Source: Vibrio ruber DSM 16370 (lineage in GTDB: Bacteria > Pseudomonadota > Gammaproteobacteria > Enterobacterales > Vibrionaceae). Taken from it: a stretch of DNA of 64,000 bases. A model generated the notes under the pieces. It had not been told where the DNA came from and searched no databases. It saw only the letters and a program-made list of their open reading frames with translations. The stretch is from positions 1-64,000 of the forward strand of contig NZ_FULE01000039.1 in NCBI RefSeq assembly GCF_900163965.1, written 5' to 3'. Shown here piece after piece: positions 61,235 to 64,000 of the stretch. The translations under genes and the position numbers were made by a program. The first letter of the stretch is position 1, and the number at the start of each line of letters is the position of its first letter.

Positions 61235-62494
61235 TTACTGACGTCTCATCGCATCAAAGAACTCATCATTGGTCTTCGTCATCGCCAGTTTATCAATCAG
61301 GAATTCCATCGCATCGGTTTCTCCCATTGGGTGAACGATTTTGCGCAGAATCCACATTTTCTGTAACTCATCCGTTTTAGTCAGTAACTCTTCACGGCGC
61401 GTTCCTGAACGGTTGAAGTCAATCGCAGGGAAAACACGTTTTTCTGCAATCTTACGGTTCAGGTGTAATTCCATATTCCCTGTTCCTTTAAACTCTTCGT
61501 AGATGACTTCATCCATCTTCGACCCCGTATCAACCAACGCTGTGGCGATAATGGTCAAGCTGCCGCCTTCTTCGACATTACGAGCCGCACCGAAGAAACG
61601 CTTCGGACGATGAAGCGCATTTGCATCCACACCACCAGTCAAAACCTTGCCTGAAGAAGGAACTACTGTGTTATACGCCCGTGCCAAACGTGTAATTGAA
61701 TCCAGTAAGATCACAACATCTTTCTTATGCTCAACCAGACGTTTCGCTTTCTCAATCACCATGTCGGCCACTTGAACGTGGCGAGATGCCGGTTCATCAA
61801 ACGTAGAAGCAACCACTTCACCTTTGACCAAACGCTGCATTTCTGTCACTTCTTCCGGACGTTCATCAATCAACAGTACCATCAAAATACATTCAGGATG
61901 ATTGTAAGCAATGCTTTGAGCAATGTTTTGCAACAGCATTGTTTTACCGGCCTTCGGTGGTGCGACAATCAATCCACGCTGCCCTTTTCCGATCGGTGAT
62001 GCCAAATCCAGAACACGAGCGGTAATGTCTTCAGTCGAACCGTTACCACGCTCCATCACCATCCGCTCATTCGCATGTAATGGTGTCAGGTTTTCAAACA
62101 GAATCTTATTTCGAGCGTTATCCGGCTTATCATCATTAACTGTATTTACTTTCAGTAACGCAAAGTAACGCTCACCTTCCTTCGGAGGCCGAATCTTCCC
62201 GGCAATCGAATCACCGGTACGCAGGTTGAAGCGACGAATCTGACTCGGTGACACGTAAATATCGTCCGGACCGGCCAAATAAGAGCTGTCTGCACTACGC
62301 AAAAAACCAAAGCCGTCCTGGAGAATTTCTAATACGCCATCACCAAAGATGTCTTCACCACTTTTTGCGTGAGCTTTTAAAATAGAGAAGATAATGTCTT
62401 GTTTTCTTAAACGCGCGAGGTTTTCAAGCCCCAGGCTCTCACCCAGCTGCACGAGCTCAGACACAGGTTTGTTCTTTAATTCTGTTAAATTCAT
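61235..62494 (-). CDS. rho: transcription termination factor Rho
   Basis: Rho (419 residues) is the hexameric RNA helicase that ends transcription of untranslated RNA. The N-terminal RNA-binding domain ([31 protein letters not shown]) and the ATPase with APPKAGKT at 178-185, [13 protein letters not shown] and the Q/R-loop region are complete. Length equals E. coli Rho. ATG 62494 is used; a codon at 62518 would add eight residues. The order rho-trxA with rhlB divergent is conserved in gammaproteobacteria. Confidence 0.97.
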   Translation of the reverse strand: MNLTELKNKPVSELVQLGESLGLENLARLRKQDIIFSILKAHAKSGEDIFGDGVLEILQDGFGFLRSADSSYLAGPDDIYVSPSQIRRFNLRTGDSIAGKIRPPKEGERYFALLKVNTVNDDKPDNARNKILFENLTPLHANERMVMERGNGSTEDITARVLDLASPIGKGQRGLIVAPPKAGKTMLLQNIAQSIAYNHPECILMVLLIDERPEEVTEMQRLVKGEVVASTFDEPASRHVQVADMVIEKAKRLVEHKKDVVILLDSITRLARAYNTVVPSSGKVLTGGVDANALHRPKRFFGAARNVEEGGSLTIIATALVDTGSKMDEVIYEEFKGTGNMELHLNRKIAEKRVFPAIDFNRSGTRREELLTKTDELQKMWILRKIVHPMGETDAMEFLIDKLAMTKTNDEFFDAMRRQ

Positions 62495-62654
62495 TGTGGT
62501 GGATACTTGTTTAGTCAAAATTAGGATCTGTTTAGTAGTGTTAAGATGGATTTGGCCTCAGGATTGACCAAGAAGTGAACATATGATTCATTAATGTGCG
62601 ATAACCTAGCACTATTTATCAGACTAGTCTAGATTTTGTTTTATTTCCATGTGC

Positions 62655-62684
62655 AAAACCGTACATATCTCTATGTACGGTTTT
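62655..62684 (-). terminator. terminator after trxA
   Basis: AAAACCGTACAT pairs with ATGTACGGTTTT around an ATCTCT loop, just after the trxA stop. The T-run on the minus strand is short, so it may allow some reading into rho. Confidence 0.75.
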
Positions 62685-62690
62685 CAGCCA

Positions 62691-63014
62691 TTATAAATTG
62701 GCGTCTAAAAACTCTTTAAGTTGAGTTTTGGACAACGCACCAACTTTTGTAGCTGCCACATTACCGTTTTTAAACAGCAGTAATGTTGGAATACCACGGA
62801 TACCGAATCTTGGGGGAGTACCCGCATTTTGATCGATATTTAATTTACCGATTGTGAGCTTACCTTCGTATTCATCAGCAATTTCATCCAAAATCGGCGC
62901 AATCATTTTGCACGGACCACACCATTCTGCCCAGAAATCGACAAGCACAGGGACTTCAGCATTGATTACACTACTTTCAAACGCGTCATCGGTGAGCTGC
63001 AAAATCTTATCACT
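62691..63014 (-). CDS. trxA: thioredoxin 1
   Basis: TrxA (107 residues) is the main cytoplasmic disulfide reductase, feeding ribonucleotide reductase, PAPS reductase and others. The active site WCGPCK has C33 and C36, followed by the cis-proline [17 protein letters not shown] 63014 gives the standard [11 protein letters not shown] start; a codon at 63053 would add 13 residues with no family support. It is divergent from rhlB. Confidence 0.97.
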   Translation of the reverse strand, partial: SDKILQLTDDAFESSVINAEVPVLVDFWAEWCGPCKMIAPILDEIADEYEGKLTIGKLNIDQNAGTPPRFGIRGIPTLLLFKNGNVAATKVGALSKTQLKEFLDANL

Positions 63015-63129
63015 CATCTTTAACTCCAATGTATTTTCTTGGACCAGTTGCATAACAACCAGTAATTTTGATGCTCTATTGGAATGTATTTACTTCCGTA
63101 TTGCAAGCTTAAGCTGATATTCTATAGTG

Positions 63130-64000
63130 ATGAAAAAGACGCATATCACAGAGCAAAAATTCGCCGACTTGGGATTAGACCCTCAAGTTACAGCAGGTTT
63201 GGAACAAAAAGGGTTTGCTTATTGCACCCCAATCCAAGCCTTGGCGCTGCCGGTAGTGCTCTCCGGCCGTGACATTGCAGGCCAGGCCCAAACAGGGACT
63301 GGTAAAACGCTTGCGTTTCTTACTGCAACCTTTAATCATCTGCTAACTGCACCTGCTCCAGAAGAGCGGGAGCCAACTCAGCCACGAGCAATCATTATGG
63401 CACCAACTCGTGAGTTAGCGATACAAATTTTTAACGATGCAGAACCACTCGTTCAAAGCACCGGCTTAAAAGTCGCACTGGCTTATGGCGGTGAAAGTTA
63501 CGAGAAACAGCAATCCAAGTTAAAACAAGGTGTTGATATTCTTATCGGAACAACCGGTCGGATTATCGATTTCTACAAGCAAAAAGTATTCAATCTGGAC
63601 CAGATTCAGGTCGTCGTCCTTGATGAAGCTGACCGAATGTTTGATCTCGGTTTTATCAAAGACATCCGTTTTTTGTTCCGTCGGATGCCGCCACCGAAGA
63701 ATCGTTTGAACATGTTATTTTCCGCCACCCTCTCTTATCGGGTTCAGGAACTGGCATTTGAGCACATGAACAATCCGGAACATGTTGTCGTCGAACCGGC
63801 GCAAAAAACCGGACACCGAATTAAGGAAGAACTGTTTTACCCATCCAATGAGCACAAAATGGCTTTGTTGCAAACCCTCATTGAAGAAGAGTGGCCAGAC
63901 AGAGCTATCATTTTTGCCAATACCAAACATAAGTGTGAACGGGTTTGGGGTCACCTGGCTGCCGATGGTCATCGCGTCGGACTGCTGACCGGTGATGTAC
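63130..64000 (+). CDS. rhlB: DEAD-box RNA helicase RhlB (5' part, cut by window edge)
   Basis: The frame is open from ATG 63130 to the right edge (290 codons seen; E. coli RhlB has 421). RhlB is the helicase of the RNA degradosome. Motifs are in order: Q motif ([11 protein letters not shown], 31-41), motif I AQTGTGKT (53-60), APTRELA (91-97), DEAD (165-168) and SAT (198-200), then the start of the second RecA domain. The N-terminus [16 protein letters not shown] is RhlB-specific. Confidence 0.95.
   Translation, partial: MKKTHITEQKFADLGLDPQVTAGLEQKGFAYCTPIQALALPVVLSGRDIAGQAQTGTGKTLAFLTATFNHLLTAPAPEEREPTQPRAIIMAPTRELAIQIFNDAEPLVQSTGLKVALAYGGESYEKQQSKLKQGVDILIGTTGRIIDFYKQKVFNLDQIQVVVLDEADRMFDLGFIKDIRFLFRRMPPPKNRLNMLFSATLSYRVQELAFEHMNNPEHVVVEPAQKTGHRIKEELFYPSNEHKMALLQTLIEEEWPDRAIIFANTKHKCERVWGHLAADGHRVGLLTGDV

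Overview
The window is a stretch of core chromosome from a Vibrio-type gammaproteobacterium. The evidence is gene order and sequence together. dnaB, the rpsF-priB-rpsR-rplI operon, bfr-bfd, the str operon with tusBCD, fkpA-slyX, hflC/K/X-hfq-miaA-mutL-amiB-tsaE, queG, tRNA-Gly, orn-rsgA-psd, gpmI-envC, hemE-nudC-rsd, rpoBC and the L7/L12-L1 operons, secE-nusG, tufB with its four tRNA genes, coaA, birA-murB, ubiD-fre and rho-trxA-rhlB follow one another much as on the large chromosome of Vibrio cholerae. I cannot name the species. Almost every gene is housekeeping. The only clear mobile DNA is a truncated IS3-family element at the left edge.

Layout. 1-226: end of an IS3-family element, inserted 28 bases before a yjbQ-family gene. 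255-3142: yjbQ, dnaB, a DUF481 outer-membrane protein. 3162-5583: ribosomal/primosomal operon and the iron-storage pair. 5665-13031: the str operon (rpsL, rpsG, fusA, tufA), preceded by tusDCB, a YheO-type regulator and fkpA. 13170-25064: a WD40 lipoprotein overlapping slyX, then the mutL/hfq superoperon and queG. 25065-26155: a gene-free stretch of about 530 bases carrying DnaA boxes and an IHF-like site, followed by a five-gene Gly/fMet tRNA array. 26237-36564: orn, rsgA, psd, two transporters, gpmI, envC, a TetR regulator and hemE. 36565-38351: a Fur-box-like site and an orphan plus-strand terminator, then nudC and rsd. 38367-52263: rpoC back to the thrU-tyrU-glyT-thrT-tufB operon. 52428-64000: coaA, birA, murB, a GNAT protein, pssA, ubiD-ferredoxin-fre, a secreted protein of unknown function, rho, trxA and the start of rhlB.

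How the genes work together. Much of the window encodes information processing: RNA polymerase subunits, EF-Tu (two copies), EF-G, ribosomal proteins, NusG, Rho, SecE, Rsd, Hfq, RhlB, Orn, and tRNA modification (MiaA, TsaE, QueG, TusBCD). A second theme is the envelope: MurB, AmiB with its activator EnvC, Psd and PssA (the two halves of phosphatidylethanolamine synthesis), FkpA and HflKC. Iron and redox functions are Bfr-Bfd, HemE, TrxA, and a ferredoxin placed between UbiD and Fre.

Most interesting observations: (1) a datA-like DnaA-box/IHF locus between queG and the tRNA-Gly genes, the same place as E. coli datA; (2) a candidate Fur-controlled small RNA between hemE and nudC; (3) promoters whose -10 boxes lie inside terminator-type hairpins at both the nusG/rplK and rplA/rplJ junctions; (4) a 211-base tandem Gly-fMet tRNA repeat; (5) two long perfect hairpins with related stems and loops and no U-tract, downstream of two unrelated genes. 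I did not find a novel defence, CRISPR or secretion system, and the coding content gives little room for one.
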